Source of the DNA: Arenibacter amylolyticus
GTDB lineage: Bacteria; Bacteroidota; Bacteroidia; Flavobacteriales; Flavobacteriaceae
Direction of reading: 5' to 3'
Length of the DNA stretch: 59,217 nt
NCBI RefSeq assembly: GCF_002150785.1
Contig: NZ_MTAZ01000030.1
Location: 1 to 59,217 of the forward strand
Shown here one piece after another: positions 25,817-34,609 of the stretch. Each line of letters begins with the position of its first letter. Within the stretch, counting starts at the first letter, position 1. The notes beneath the pieces are model-generated. The model was not told the DNA's origin, did no database searches, and was given only the letters and a program-made list of their open reading frames with translations. Position numbers and translations under genes: made by a program.

Positions 25817-26260
25817 TTATTTACTGATCATTTTCTTCGCACCTGAATACAACATGGCTGCAACCGCAATTATTGTTAGAAGAAAGAACACGTTTAATCC
25901 TGTTCCTATCATCTTTACTGTATCCTCAGTGGTAGGGACGCCCAATCTGGCCATTTCGTCCAGATTAACATCGGTACCGGAGGCCATGGCGTATGATATA
26001 GCAACCACGATCAACAGTCCCACTACTACAAACGCTGCCTTTTTAAGCCCTCCTTTGGAGGTGATAAGGTTCTTCAATCCGAAAAGGACTGTAGCAACTA
26101 TGGCTATCCCCAACAACGCAAAGGTAATATTGAACATAAAGCTCATAGACCCATTGTTGATGGCTTCCGATGCAGGAACGTCTGAACTTGGCAGCTGAAA
26201 CCATAGTATGGCTCCAACGACACCTAGTACAACTAATATTATTTTAACTATTTTGTGCAT
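25817..26260 (-). CDS. Small membrane protein of the exbB-exbD operon
   Basis: A 147-residue protein with four predicted membrane segments (about 5-22, 42-62, 75-93 and 118-138) and a short loop with acidic residues around 93-112. It lies between exbB and the first exbD, with 24- and 14-base gaps, an arrangement seen in flavobacteria. I do not recognise a domain. It may be an accessory part of the ExbB/ExbD motor complex; this rests on position only. Confidence 0.8.
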   Translation of the reverse strand: MHKIVKIILVVLGVVGAILWFQLPSSDVPASEAINNGSMSFMFNITFALLGIAIVATVLFGLKNLITSKGGLKKAAFVVVGLLIVVAISYAMASGTDVNLDEMARLGVPTTEDTVKMIGTGLNVFFLLTIIAVAAMLYSGAKKMISK

Positions 26261-26284
26261 GATACTTTAAGTATTAAGTCCGAC

Positions 26285-27034
26285 TTATTTTTTGTGATCT
26301 ACCAACATATCAATCAAAGTGATTGATGAATCTTCCATATCATTTACAAGACTGTCGATTTTCGCAATGATGTAGTTGTAGAAGATTTGAAGGATGATCG
26401 CAGTAATAAGACCAAATACCGTAGTCAATAATGCTACCTGGATATCACCTGCAATAAGAGAGGCACTCAAGTTACCTACCGCTGCAATTTTCTGGAAAGC
26501 CTGAATCATCCCGATTACCGTACCCATAAACCCAAGCATCGGTGCAATCGCAATAAATAAAGATAACCAAGAAACGTTTTTCTCTAACTGCCCCATTTGA
26601 ACTCCACCGTAAGCAACTACCGCTTTCTCGGCAGACTCAATGCTATCTCCAGCTCTTTCCAAACCTTGGTAGTAGATAGAGGCAACAGGACCCTTTGTAT
26701 TTCTACATAATTCTTTTGCAGCTTCCACTCCGCCAGAAGCTAAAGCGTCTTCTACTTGCAATTTCAATTTAGTAGTGTTGGTAGTGGCTAAGTTTAGATA
26801 AATAATCCTTTCAATAGCTACAGCCAAGCCCAGGATCAAACATAAAAGAACGATACCCATAAATCCGGCACCTCCTTGTATGAACTGCTCCTTAAGCACC
26901 TGCGTAAATCCTTTTTCAGCAGCTGGTGCCGCATCTTGCAAAACTGCCGCCGCAGCCACAACTTTTGCACTTACCGTATTTGTACCTGCTACAAATAACC
27001 CAGCCGTTGCTAGGATAGAGAATAATCTTTTCAT
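26285..27034 (-). CDS. exbB: MotA/TolQ/ExbB proton channel family protein
   Basis: A 249-residue ExbB. It has an N-terminal signal-like segment (1-23, ending VSAK), common in Bacteroidetes ExbB, then a first core helix (about 55-77), a cytoplasmic loop, and the two-helix region with the signature APMLGFMGTVIGMIQAF near 165 and ALLTTVFGLITAIILQIFYN near 205. Forms the pentameric proton channel of the TonB motor with ExbD. First gene of the operon; tRNA-Ser lies upstream. Confidence 0.95.
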   Translation of the reverse strand: MKRLFSILATAGLFVAGTNTVSAKVVAAAAVLQDAAPAAEKGFTQVLKEQFIQGGAGFMGIVLLCLILGLAVAIERIIYLNLATTNTTKLKLQVEDALASGGVEAAKELCRNTKGPVASIYYQGLERAGDSIESAEKAVVAYGGVQMGQLEKNVSWLSLFIAIAPMLGFMGTVIGMIQAFQKIAAVGNLSASLIAGDIQVALLTTVFGLITAIILQIFYNYIIAKIDSLVNDMEDSSITLIDMLVDHKK

Positions 27035-27112
27035 TTTCTAAACTTAATTTTAGTTAGTTAATAGGGTTAAAGATAAAAAAAAAACACAATAAAAAAATTA
27101 AAAACTTAAAAG

Positions 27113-27200
27113 CAGAGAGGAAGGGATTCGAACCCTCGATACCCTTTTGGGGTATACACACTTTCCAGGCGTGCGCCTTCGACCACTCGGCCACCTCTCT
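27113..27200 (-). tRNA. tRNA-Ser (anticodon GGA)
   Basis: An 88-base type II tRNA on the reverse strand. Acceptor stem AGAGAGG (27200-27194) pairs with CCTCTCT (27120-27114); the discriminator is G as in tRNA-Ser. The anticodon stem CACGC/GTGTG encloses CTGGAAA, giving anticodon GGA. A long variable arm (TACCCC...GGGTA) confirms serine. CCA is not encoded. Confidence 0.96.
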
Positions 27201-27271
27201 GTTTACACTAAGTTTTCTGGGCAGCCAAATAACAAAAAATATATTAGTTAATGAAATTTAGCGCCTTATTT

Positions 27272-28303
27272 TTATTGCATTTCTCCTCTTAGTGGAGTTT
27301 CAAATTTGGTTTTGAACAACTTAGGGGAAACATTATTTCCTAAAAGGTACATCAATTTGGCGATTGCCGCTTCTGTAGTGATGTCTTTTCCGTTGATCAC
27401 ACCCAATTCTCGGAGGTGTTCACTGGTTTCATACTGCCCCATTATAACACTTCCTCCGGAACATTGCGTAACGTTCACCACAAAGATACCTTTTTTAACA
27501 GCTCTGGCAAGCTCTTTTTTAAACCATTCTTCGGTAGGTGCATTGCCCGAGCCGTAAGTTTCTAAGACCAAGGCTTTTAAATTTGGCGTATTCAACACAC
27601 TTTTTAATAAAGATTTTCCAAAACCGGGGAATAACTTTAAAATAGCCACATTGCAGTCCATATTCTTATGCACTTTCAGCGTTTTCCCCTTCCTATTCCG
27701 CAATAAAGCCTCCCTATTCACCTTTAAATGCACCCCAGATTCTGCTAAGGAAGGGTAGTTTAAAGAAGCAAAGGCCTCAAAATGCTCGGCATTAATCTTG
27801 GTTGTGCGATTTGCCCTATATAACTTATATTCAAAATACAGACAAACCTCCCTGATCACAGGTTTATGATCTTCTTGCAAGGTGGCAATCTGCACGGAAG
27901 TAATCAGATTTTCCTTGGCATCGGTTCGCAAATCCCCAATGGGTAGCTGAGACCCGGTAAAAACAACCGGCTTATTTAAATTCTCCAACATATAACTCAA
28001 TGCCGAAGCAGTGTAACTCATGGTATCGCTACCGTGCAATATTACAAATCCATCATGGCTTTCGTAATGCGCTTCAATCATCTCTGCCATGGCCACCCAA
28101 CTAGGCACATCCATGTTAGATGAATCTATAGGGGTTTTAAATGAAATGGCATCAATATCACAATCTAACTGATGCAACTCCGGGATTTGTTCCAGAAGTT
28201 TTTCAAAATTAAACGCCTTTAAGGCACCTGTGGTGTAATCCTTAACCATTCCTATGGTACCTCCGGTATAAATCAGGAGAATTTTAGTCTTTCTATCTTT
28301 CAA
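27272..28303 (-). CDS. ansA: Type I L-asparaginase, cytoplasmic
   Basis: A 343-residue asparaginase without signal peptide. Both catalytic threonine motifs are present: IYTGGTIGM near residue 13 and ILHGSDTMSYTA near 88. Downstream, FTGSQLPIGDLRTDAKENL matches the cytoplasmic AnsA type. Hydrolyses asparagine to aspartate and ammonia. tatD lies 120 bases upstream on the same strand and could be cotranscribed. Confidence 0.94.
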   Translation of the reverse strand: MKDRKTKILLIYTGGTIGMVKDYTTGALKAFNFEKLLEQIPELHQLDCDIDAISFKTPIDSSNMDVPSWVAMAEMIEAHYESHDGFVILHGSDTMSYTASALSYMLENLNKPVVFTGSQLPIGDLRTDAKENLITSVQIATLQEDHKPVIREVCLYFEYKLYRANRTTKINAEHFEAFASLNYPSLAESGVHLKVNREALLRNRKGKTLKVHKNMDCNVAILKLFPGFGKSLLKSVLNTPNLKALVLETYGSGNAPTEEWFKKELARAVKKGIFVVNVTQCSGGSVIMGQYETSEHLRELGVINGKDITTEAAIAKLMYLLGNNVSPKLFKTKFETPLRGEMQ

Positions 28304-28423
28304 GCCCTCGTTATTAAAAATGAATTAAAAAAATGCGGCAATCTACACCACCCGTCCAACACCATTAATCAAGATCTACCTCCCTATTAGAAAAATTCCG
28401 CTGGGAAGATTAAACAGGGAACC

Positions 28424-29191
28424 CTAAATTCCGAATACCTCTTTGGAGTTTTCGGTAGTAATAGATGCTACTTCCTCCACATCCATTCCGTACAAGGAGG
28501 CTACCTTTTCCAAAACATAGCTAATATGAGCACTTTCATTTCGCTTTCCTCTGTAGGGCATTGGCGCCAAATAAGGTGAATCTGTCTCTAATACTATATG
28601 CTTTAAGTCTATTTTATTTAAAAAGGCATCTATCTTCCCATTCTTAAAAGTTACCACTCCCCCAATACCCAGTTTCATATTATAGGAAATAGCCTTTTTT
28701 GCTTGCTCGTAATCTCCGGTAAAACAATGGAAAATGCCGTATAAGTCATCGCCCTTTTCAGATTCCAATACCTCAAAGATTTCATCAAAACTATCCCTAC
28801 CGTGAATCACTATGGGATAGCCATATTTCTTAGCCCATTGGATTTGTTGTACAAAGGCTATTTTCTGCTCCTCCAAAAAGGTATCATCCCAATACAAGTC
28901 GATCCCTGTCTCCCCTACCGCATAAAATTTCCTGGAGGCCAGCATCGCTTCCACGTGGCCTAATTCTTCCTTATAGTTTTCCTTTACATAGGTAGGGTGC
29001 AAACCCATCATTAGAAATATATTGCCTGGATGCGCTTTTTCCAGATCTAACATTGATTGGGTGTAAGACGAATCGATCGCTGGGATAAAAAAACGGGAAA
29101 CCCCCTTATCCAAAGCTGATTTTATAACGGACTCACGGTCCTCGTCAAAAAGCTCACTATATAAGTGAGTATGCGTATCTGTTATCATCAT
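28424..29191 (-). CDS. TatD-family metal-dependent hydrolase
   Basis: A 255-residue TIM-barrel hydrolase. Metal-binding motifs: TDTHTHL at the N terminus, GETGIDLYWD near 95, VIHGRDSF near 128, HCFTG near 155 and LETDSPYLAP near 202. These are the full set of ligands of the TatD DNase/hydrolase family. Two ATG codons stand at the start; either could be used. Divergent from the retropepsin-like gene. Confidence 0.93.
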   Translation of the reverse strand: MMITDTHTHLYSELFDEDRESVIKSALDKGVSRFFIPAIDSSYTQSMLDLEKAHPGNIFLMMGLHPTYVKENYKEELGHVEAMLASRKFYAVGETGIDLYWDDTFLEEQKIAFVQQIQWAKKYGYPIVIHGRDSFDEIFEVLESEKGDDLYGIFHCFTGDYEQAKKAISYNMKLGIGGVVTFKNGKIDAFLNKIDLKHIVLETDSPYLAPMPYRGKRNESAHISYVLEKVASLYGMDVEEVASITTENSKEVFGI

Positions 29192-29207
29192 GGAACAAAA
29201 ATAAGAT

Positions 29208-29215
29208 TATCTTTG
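29208..29215 (+). promoter_or_regulatory. Promoter (-7) of the retropepsin-like gene
   Basis: TATCTTTG is a perfect -7 box 13 bases before the ATG at 29229, giving an almost leaderless transcript. Confidence 0.55.
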
Positions 29216-29228
29216 ACAAAAAAAGTAC

Positions 29229-29669
29229 ATGGCCAGCCTGAAAGCATTTCTCAAAAAGAAAAAATACACCTCCATTCCCCTTACTCTTACCGCCACCAAT
29301 CATTTTGAAATAAAGGTATCCATCAATGGAGTAGAGGGCCTCTTTATTTTAGATACTGGCGCCTCCAACACCTGTATCGGCCTGGATAAAATTGATTTCT
29401 TTAAACTGAATTCAGAGGAATCTGAAATTAAGGCGGCAGGTGCCGGAGCAACCGAGATGCTCACCATGCTCTCTACCGAAAACAAGATTGAAATTGGCAA
29501 ATGGACCAAGAAGAAACACAAAATTGTCCTTTTCGATCTTATTCATGTAAACCAAGCCCTAACCTCCCACCAGGCGATGCCTGTAGATGGCATCATTGGC
29601 GCCGACATACTTAAAAAAGGAGATGCGGTTATCGACTATAAGAAGTCGAGGCTCTATCTTAGAAAATAA
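29229..29669 (+). CDS. Retropepsin-like single-domain aspartic protease
   Basis: A 146-residue cytoplasmic protein of the clan AA aspartic protease type. It has the catalytic loop FILDTGASNTCI near residues 38-49 and, toward the end, the hydrophobic GIIGADILKK (about 121-130), the pair of signatures that marks retropepsin-like proteins. Only one DTG is present, so an active enzyme would need to dimerise. No signal peptide or membrane segment. Its substrate is unknown; relatives are widespread in flavobacteria but poorly studied. It is divergent from tatD and ends at a bidirectional terminator shared with sucB. Confidence 0.82.
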   Translation: MASLKAFLKKKKYTSIPLTLTATNHFEIKVSINGVEGLFILDTGASNTCIGLDKIDFFKLNSEESEIKAAGAGATEMLTMLSTENKIEIGKWTKKKHKIVLFDLIHVNQALTSHQAMPVDGIIGADILKKGDAVIDYKKSRLYLRK

Positions 29670-29684
29670 ATCATTCCATTAAAT

Positions 29685-29725
29685 AAAAAAGGCCCGACAG
29701 ATTTAGCATCCAGCGGGCCTTTTTT
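29685..29725. terminator. Bidirectional intrinsic terminator
   Basis: GGCCCG (29691-29696) pairs with CGGGCC (29714-29719), flanked by six A residues on the left and six T residues on the right. Serves the convergent retropepsin-like gene and sucB. Confidence 0.88.
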
Positions 29726-29745
29726 AATTCTATCTCAAGGAAAAA

Positions 29746-30975
29746 TTACATTTCCAAGGCTTTCTTTACGTTGTTATCCATTAGCAATTCCTCTGGATTT
29801 TCCAAGGCCTCCTTAACGGCTACCAAGAATCCTACCGATTCCTTACCATCTATAATCCTGTGATCATAGGACAACGCAACATACATAATAGGAGCAATGG
29901 CAATAGCACCATCCCTAGCAATAGGACGCTCTACAATATTGTGCATTCCCAAAATAGCGCTCTGTGGCGGATTAATTATTGGGGTAGACAACATAGAACC
30001 AAACACCCCTCCATTAGTAATAGTAAAGGTACCACCAGTCATCTCATCTACCGTAATATCTCCATCTCGCGCTCTCAAGGCCAATCGCTTCACCTCGGAT
30101 TCAATTCCCCTAAAGCTTAAGTTCTCGGCATTTCTAATTACCGGCACCATTAGTCCTCTAGGACCTGAAACCGCAATACTGATATCACAGAAATCAAATG
30201 ACACCATTTCATTGCCGTCTATCATAGAGTTTACTGCAGGATACATTTGCAAAGCCCTAATCACTGCTTTGGTGAAGAAAGACATAAATCCAAGACCTAC
30301 ATTGTGCTTCTCTTTAAAGTCCTCTTTGTATTGCTCTCTTAATTTAAAGATAGCAGACATATCTACCTCATTAAAAGTGGTAAGCATGGCCGTTTCATTC
30401 TTAACGGTCACCAAACGCTCTGCCACCTTACGGCGCAACATGGATAATCTAGAACGACTCTCTCCTCTAGATCCACCAGTAGGTGTCCCCATGGAAGGCA
30501 CCGCCTTCACAGCATCTGCCTTAGTTACCCTTCCGTCTTTCCCTGTACCTTTTATAGTTGCAGGATCTATTTCTTTTTCCGCCAATATTTTTTTAGCAGC
30601 CGGAGAAGCAGTGCCCGTAGCATAGGTTGCCGTTTCCGTTTTGGGTGCTTTTTCGGCTACAGGTGCCGCTTCAGCCTTCTTATCTTCCTGCTTCTTTTCC
30701 GAGGCCTCTTCTTTCTTGGAAGCTCCTTCGGGCTTGGAAGCACTGGTATCGATTAAACAGACCACAGCTCCTACTGCAACCGCATCACCAACCTCAGCCT
30801 TTAGTGTAATAATCCCACTCTCTTCTGCAGGTAACTCCAAGGTAGCCTTATCCGAATCTACCTCTGCGATGGCCTGATCTTTCTCTACATAATCCCCATC
30901 TTCCACCAGCCATTCCGCTATCTCTACTTCTGTAATAGATTCCCCCGGAGAAGGAACTTTCATTTCTAAAATCAT
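29746..30975 (-). CDS. sucB: 2-oxoglutarate dehydrogenase E2 (dihydrolipoyl succinyltransferase)
   Basis: A 409-residue E2. The N-terminal lipoyl domain (1-77) carries the lipoylated lysine in [12 protein letters not shown] near residue 43; an Ala/Lys/Glu-rich linker follows; the peripheral-subunit-binding domain is around 122-155 ([15 protein letters not shown]); the catalytic domain (about 180-409) ends with the histidine motif [16 protein letters not shown]. Transfers succinyl groups to CoA in the TCA cycle. It follows sucA with an 88-base gap, the standard pair; E3 is elsewhere. Confidence 0.96.
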   Translation of the reverse strand: MILEMKVPSPGESITEVEIAEWLVEDGDYVEKDQAIAEVDSDKATLELPAEESGIITLKAEVGDAVAVGAVVCLIDTSASKPEGASKKEEASEKKQEDKKAEAAPVAEKAPKTETATYATGTASPAAKKILAEKEIDPATIKGTGKDGRVTKADAVKAVPSMGTPTGGSRGESRSRLSMLRRKVAERLVTVKNETAMLTTFNEVDMSAIFKLREQYKEDFKEKHNVGLGFMSFFTKAVIRALQMYPAVNSMIDGNEMVSFDFCDISIAVSGPRGLMVPVIRNAENLSFRGIESEVKRLALRARDGDITVDEMTGGTFTITNGGVFGSMLSTPIINPPQSAILGMHNIVERPIARDGAIAIAPIMYVALSYDHRIIDGKESVGFLVAVKEALENPEELLMDNNVKKALEM

Positions 30976-31063
30976 TTGCTATAATTTTAATTTTTGATTT
31001 TTCTTATTTTCTCTCCAACAACCATTTGGTTATTGAAAGCGCTTCTATTTTATACTACTTCGG

Positions 31064-33889
31064 TTAGTTTGCTTTTCTTTCAGATTCCTTTCTCGCCACC
31101 TCGGGATCCCTACTCATATTGTCTTTTGTGATATCGAACACATAGTCGATCACCTGCTGATGACGACGCTTGGAACGCACCGCACTTCCTGCAGCTGGAG
31201 AGGCATAAAACCTCCTAGAAGCTACTCGGAATCTATGCGCTTCGCTAAAGTGCATCAATAAATGACTCCACGCTCCCATATTCCTCGGTTCTTCCTGAGC
31301 CCAAACAATATCATCTGCAAATTTATACTTTTCCATTATTTCTTTGATCTGGCTAGATGGCATAGGGAACAATTGCTCTATCCTCACCAAAGCCACATCA
31401 TCGCGATTATTCTCCTCTTTAACCGCTAGAAGATCGTAGTAGAATTTACCGGTACAGAACACCAAACTTTTAATTTTCTTCACCTCAGCAGTGGCGTCAT
31501 CTATCACCTTCTGGAATTTCCCATCGGTAAACTCCTCTACCGTAGATACTGCACGCGGATGCCTTAGAAGGCTTTTTGGGGTAAATACAATAAGCGGTTT
31601 TCTAAAGTTAACCCTCATATGCCTTCTTAACATATGGAATAAGTTTGCAGGAGTAGTAACATCGGCTACATACATATTATCCCTGGCACACAATTGCAAA
31701 AAGCGCTCCATCCTAGCGGAGGAATGCTCTGCTCCCTGTCCCTCATATCCATGGGGCAATAGCATTACCAGACCATTCTGCATTTTCCACTTATCTTCTG
31801 CCGCAGAGATATACTGGTCTATCATAATTTGGGCACCATTACTAAAGTCCCCAAACTGGGCCTCCCAAATGGTCAGCGTATTCGGATTCGCCATGGCGTA
31901 CCCGTAATCAAACCCCACCACTCCGTATTCGGACAATAGGGAATTATAAATCTGAAACTTTCCTTGATCTTCGGATAGGTGGTTTAACAACAGTACCTCT
32001 TCCTCACTTTCTTCTACCTTCATTACTGCATGACGGTGCGAGAACGTACCTCTTTCCACATCCTGACCAGACATACGCACGCCGTATCCTTCTTCTAACA
32101 AAGAACCAAACGCCAGCAATTCTCCCATGGCCCAATCCAACGCGTTCTTCTTAAAGAACATATCCTTACGATCTTTCACCAAGCGCTCTATTTTACGCAA
32201 GAACTTTTTGCCCTTTGGCAACTCGGTTAACACCTTGGCAATTTCGGTAAGTTTTTCCCTGCTATAGGAGGTATCCACGGGATCTAACATTTCCCAATCC
32301 CTTACATACTCAAATCCTTTCCACTCATCGGCCATAAAAGGAGTAATAACCGTCTTATCTTCTTTCCTAGAATCCTTCAATTCCTCCTCAAGGTCGGCTT
32401 TATACTGCTCTTCTAACTGCTTTACATAATCCTCTCCAATTACCCCTTGCTCTATCAGCATTGCGGCATAAATATCCCTTGCATTCTTGTGTTTGGCAAT
32501 TGCCTTATACAATTTAGGTTGGGTAAAACGAGGCTCATCGCCTTCGTTATGACCATACTTCCTATATCCTAAGAGATCCAAGAAAACGTCCCTCTTAAAG
32601 CGCATTCTAAATTCCACCGCAAAATGCGAAGCATGTACTACAGCTTCGGCGTCATCGGCATTTACATGCAACACAGGACTCAAGGTCACCTTAGCCACGT
32701 CCGTACAATAGGTAGAGCTACGGGCATCTAAATAGTTAGTAGTAAATCCAATCTGATTATTCACTACTATATGTATAGTACCATTTGTCTTATAACCGTC
32801 CAAATTGGCCATTTGCACCAGTTCATAAACTAGTCCCTGACCAGCTATCGCAGCATCTCCATGCACCACTATGGGCATCACCTTGGAGAAGTTGTCCCCA
32901 TAATGAAGGTCTTGTTTTGCCCTGGTAATTCCTTCCACCACCGCACCTACGGTTTCTAAGTGGGAAGGGTTGGGAGCAATGGTCATTTTAATTTTATTGC
33001 CATTCTTGGCCTTTCGCTCAGAGGTCCAACCAAGGTGGTATTTTACATCTCCGTCGAAAATCTCCTCGTCATAATCCTTCCCGTCAAATTCACTGAAAAT
33101 ATCCTTCGCCTCTTTTCCAAAAATATTGGTAAGCACGTTAAGACGCCCCCTATGGGCCATCCCCATCACAAATTGCTCTACCTCCATTTCGGCAGCGCGC
33201 TCTATCATGGCATCCAAGGCCGGGATCAAAGATTCGTTCCCTTCCAGGGAAAATCTTTTTTGCCCAACATATTTTGTATGTAAGAATCCTTCAAAAGACA
33301 CTGCCTGATTCAGCTTATTTAGGATATGCTTCTTTTGGTCTGCGTCAAAATTGGGATGGTTATCATTTACGTTTAACCAGCTCTGTATCCACTCAACCCT
33401 TTCCGGGTTTCTGATATACATATACTCTACCCCAATGGCATCGCAATAAATGGTCTTTAGGTGTTCAATTATATTTTCCAGGGTGCTTGGTCCAATCCCT
33501 AAGATCTCCCCTGCGGTAAAGACCGTATCCAGATCCCCGCGATCCAATCCAAACTCCTCCAAATCCAGGGTAGGGAAGTATTGTCTTCTCTCCCGCACAG
33601 GATTGGTTTTGGTAAACAGGTGACCTCTGGTCCTGTACCCATCAATTAAACGGACTACCTGAAACTCCTTTTGCAACGATTTAGGTATCTCTACCTGCTG
33701 CCCTTCTGCGGCGGAAGGCGGTGCCATTTCCACCACATCACCTTCGTTGGAACTTTCCATTCCAAAGTCGAAGCCCTGAAAAAAGGCTCTCCAGCTGGGT
33801 TCTATGCTATCGGGATTCGTTAAATACTTGTCGTATAATTCTGCAAAAAAAGAAGTATGTGCAGCGTTTAAAAAAGAATATTTATCCAT
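31064..33889 (-). CDS. sucA: 2-oxoglutarate dehydrogenase E1
   Basis: A 941-residue thiamine-diphosphate enzyme. I start at 33889 (MDKYSFLNAAH), because the family begins here with the E1 N-terminal segment SFFAELYDKYLTNPDSIEPSWRAFF; an in-frame ATG at 33943 would add 18 residues overlapping the probable promoter. Motifs: GMAHRGRLNVL near 265, HGDAAIAGQG (ThDP region) near 365, NNQIGFTTN, RKYGHNEGDEP, and LLPHGYEGQGAEHSSAR near 720. Decarboxylates 2-oxoglutarate and loads the lipoyl arm of SucB. Confidence 0.96.
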   Translation of the reverse strand: MDKYSFLNAAHTSFFAELYDKYLTNPDSIEPSWRAFFQGFDFGMESSNEGDVVEMAPPSAAEGQQVEIPKSLQKEFQVVRLIDGYRTRGHLFTKTNPVRERRQYFPTLDLEEFGLDRGDLDTVFTAGEILGIGPSTLENIIEHLKTIYCDAIGVEYMYIRNPERVEWIQSWLNVNDNHPNFDADQKKHILNKLNQAVSFEGFLHTKYVGQKRFSLEGNESLIPALDAMIERAAEMEVEQFVMGMAHRGRLNVLTNIFGKEAKDIFSEFDGKDYDEEIFDGDVKYHLGWTSERKAKNGNKIKMTIAPNPSHLETVGAVVEGITRAKQDLHYGDNFSKVMPIVVHGDAAIAGQGLVYELVQMANLDGYKTNGTIHIVVNNQIGFTTNYLDARSSTYCTDVAKVTLSPVLHVNADDAEAVVHASHFAVEFRMRFKRDVFLDLLGYRKYGHNEGDEPRFTQPKLYKAIAKHKNARDIYAAMLIEQGVIGEDYVKQLEEQYKADLEEELKDSRKEDKTVITPFMADEWKGFEYVRDWEMLDPVDTSYSREKLTEIAKVLTELPKGKKFLRKIERLVKDRKDMFFKKNALDWAMGELLAFGSLLEEGYGVRMSGQDVERGTFSHRHAVMKVEESEEEVLLLNHLSEDQGKFQIYNSLLSEYGVVGFDYGYAMANPNTLTIWEAQFGDFSNGAQIMIDQYISAAEDKWKMQNGLVMLLPHGYEGQGAEHSSARMERFLQLCARDNMYVADVTTPANLFHMLRRHMRVNFRKPLIVFTPKSLLRHPRAVSTVEEFTDGKFQKVIDDATAEVKKIKSLVFCTGKFYYDLLAVKEENNRDDVALVRIEQLFPMPSSQIKEIMEKYKFADDIVWAQEEPRNMGAWSHLLMHFSEAHRFRVASRRFYASPAAGSAVRSKRRHQQVIDYVFDITKDNMSRDPEVARKESERKAN

Positions 33890-33924
33890 GAAAAAATTCT
33901 CTGTCTTTTGAACAAAAATTAAAT

Positions 33925-33932
33925 CAAAAATA
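33925..33932 (-). promoter_or_regulatory. Possible promoter (-7) of sucA-sucB
   Basis: On the reverse strand TATTTTTG lies 36 bases before the chosen sucA start. It supports the shorter start, since the longer reading frame would begin upstream of the transcript. The -33 position is not convincing. Confidence 0.4.
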
Positions 33933-34222
33933 CAATATTTCAAACACCTAGGCTTATCTTAGCCCTTAATATTGACAAATATTTAGCATATATTTTTAAA
34001 ATAGGAGCTAATCACCCCTTTTCTGCCCAATTATTCCTCTTTTAAAGCCGTTCAAGGCCAAATAACTCGCTCTGAAGACTATTAATTTTGGAATGAATTC
34101 AGCCTGGCGACGGGTAGCAATATGTTTTAAAACCTAAGGATTTTAAACCTAGGCTTTCTCATTGGCAAGATTAGCAGATAGATTTGTGGTCTGCTTATTT
34201 TCGTTTTGCTTCCAACTTTAGG

Positions 34223-34579
34223 TTAGCCTCCATATTTATCGCGAAACCACACTTTTTGCCACTCTCGTTTAAGAATTTCCAAACTCACCTCCCCGGAAAT
34301 CTCCAGCACATCCTCACTTTGAATGGATTTCACCACTTTTTCCGAAACATCTATGATATAGAGTAGGTTTAGGTAGTCTGCAAACCGCTCCCTTATGAGG
34401 TAAAACACTTTTTCATGAACCAACGTCTTTAGGTCCGTAGGCAAAACATCCTCCGGAACATCCAAGTCTACATTAGCAAGGGTAAAATCCTTTTTTAGCT
34501 GCAACACCAACTCATCATAAAGATTGGCTTCCTGGGCATACTCTAATAACCCCCTAATGTTGGAAAATTGCGGTACCAT
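34223..34579 (-). CDS. Conserved-looking small cytoplasmic protein, function unknown
   Basis: A 118-residue, mainly helical, acidic protein with no signal peptide, membrane segment or cysteine. I recognise no domain. The C-terminal part (EWQKVWFRDKYGG) is aromatic and basic. It lies 30 bases after the amidohydrolase gene on the same strand and probably ends the DegT-galE-amidohydrolase transcript, but its sequence does not say what it does. The 280 bases between it and sucA hold no further gene that I can support. Confidence 0.65.
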   Translation of the reverse strand: MVPQFSNIRGLLEYAQEANLYDELVLQLKKDFTLANVDLDVPEDVLPTDLKTLVHEKVFYLIRERFADYLNLLYIIDVSEKVVKSIQSEDVLEISGEVSLEILKREWQKVWFRDKYGG

Positions 34580-34609
34580 ATAGTATATCGAGATTTGCTA
34601 AACCACGGA

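Noticed and set aside
29897-30625. A 242-codon open frame on the forward strand inside sucB.
   Set aside because: It is the antisense shadow of sucB, whose lipoyl, binding and catalytic domains are complete.
31064-33943. Longer start for sucA at 33943.
   Set aside because: The 18 added residues overlap a -7 box and do not match the family N terminus, which begins at 33889.
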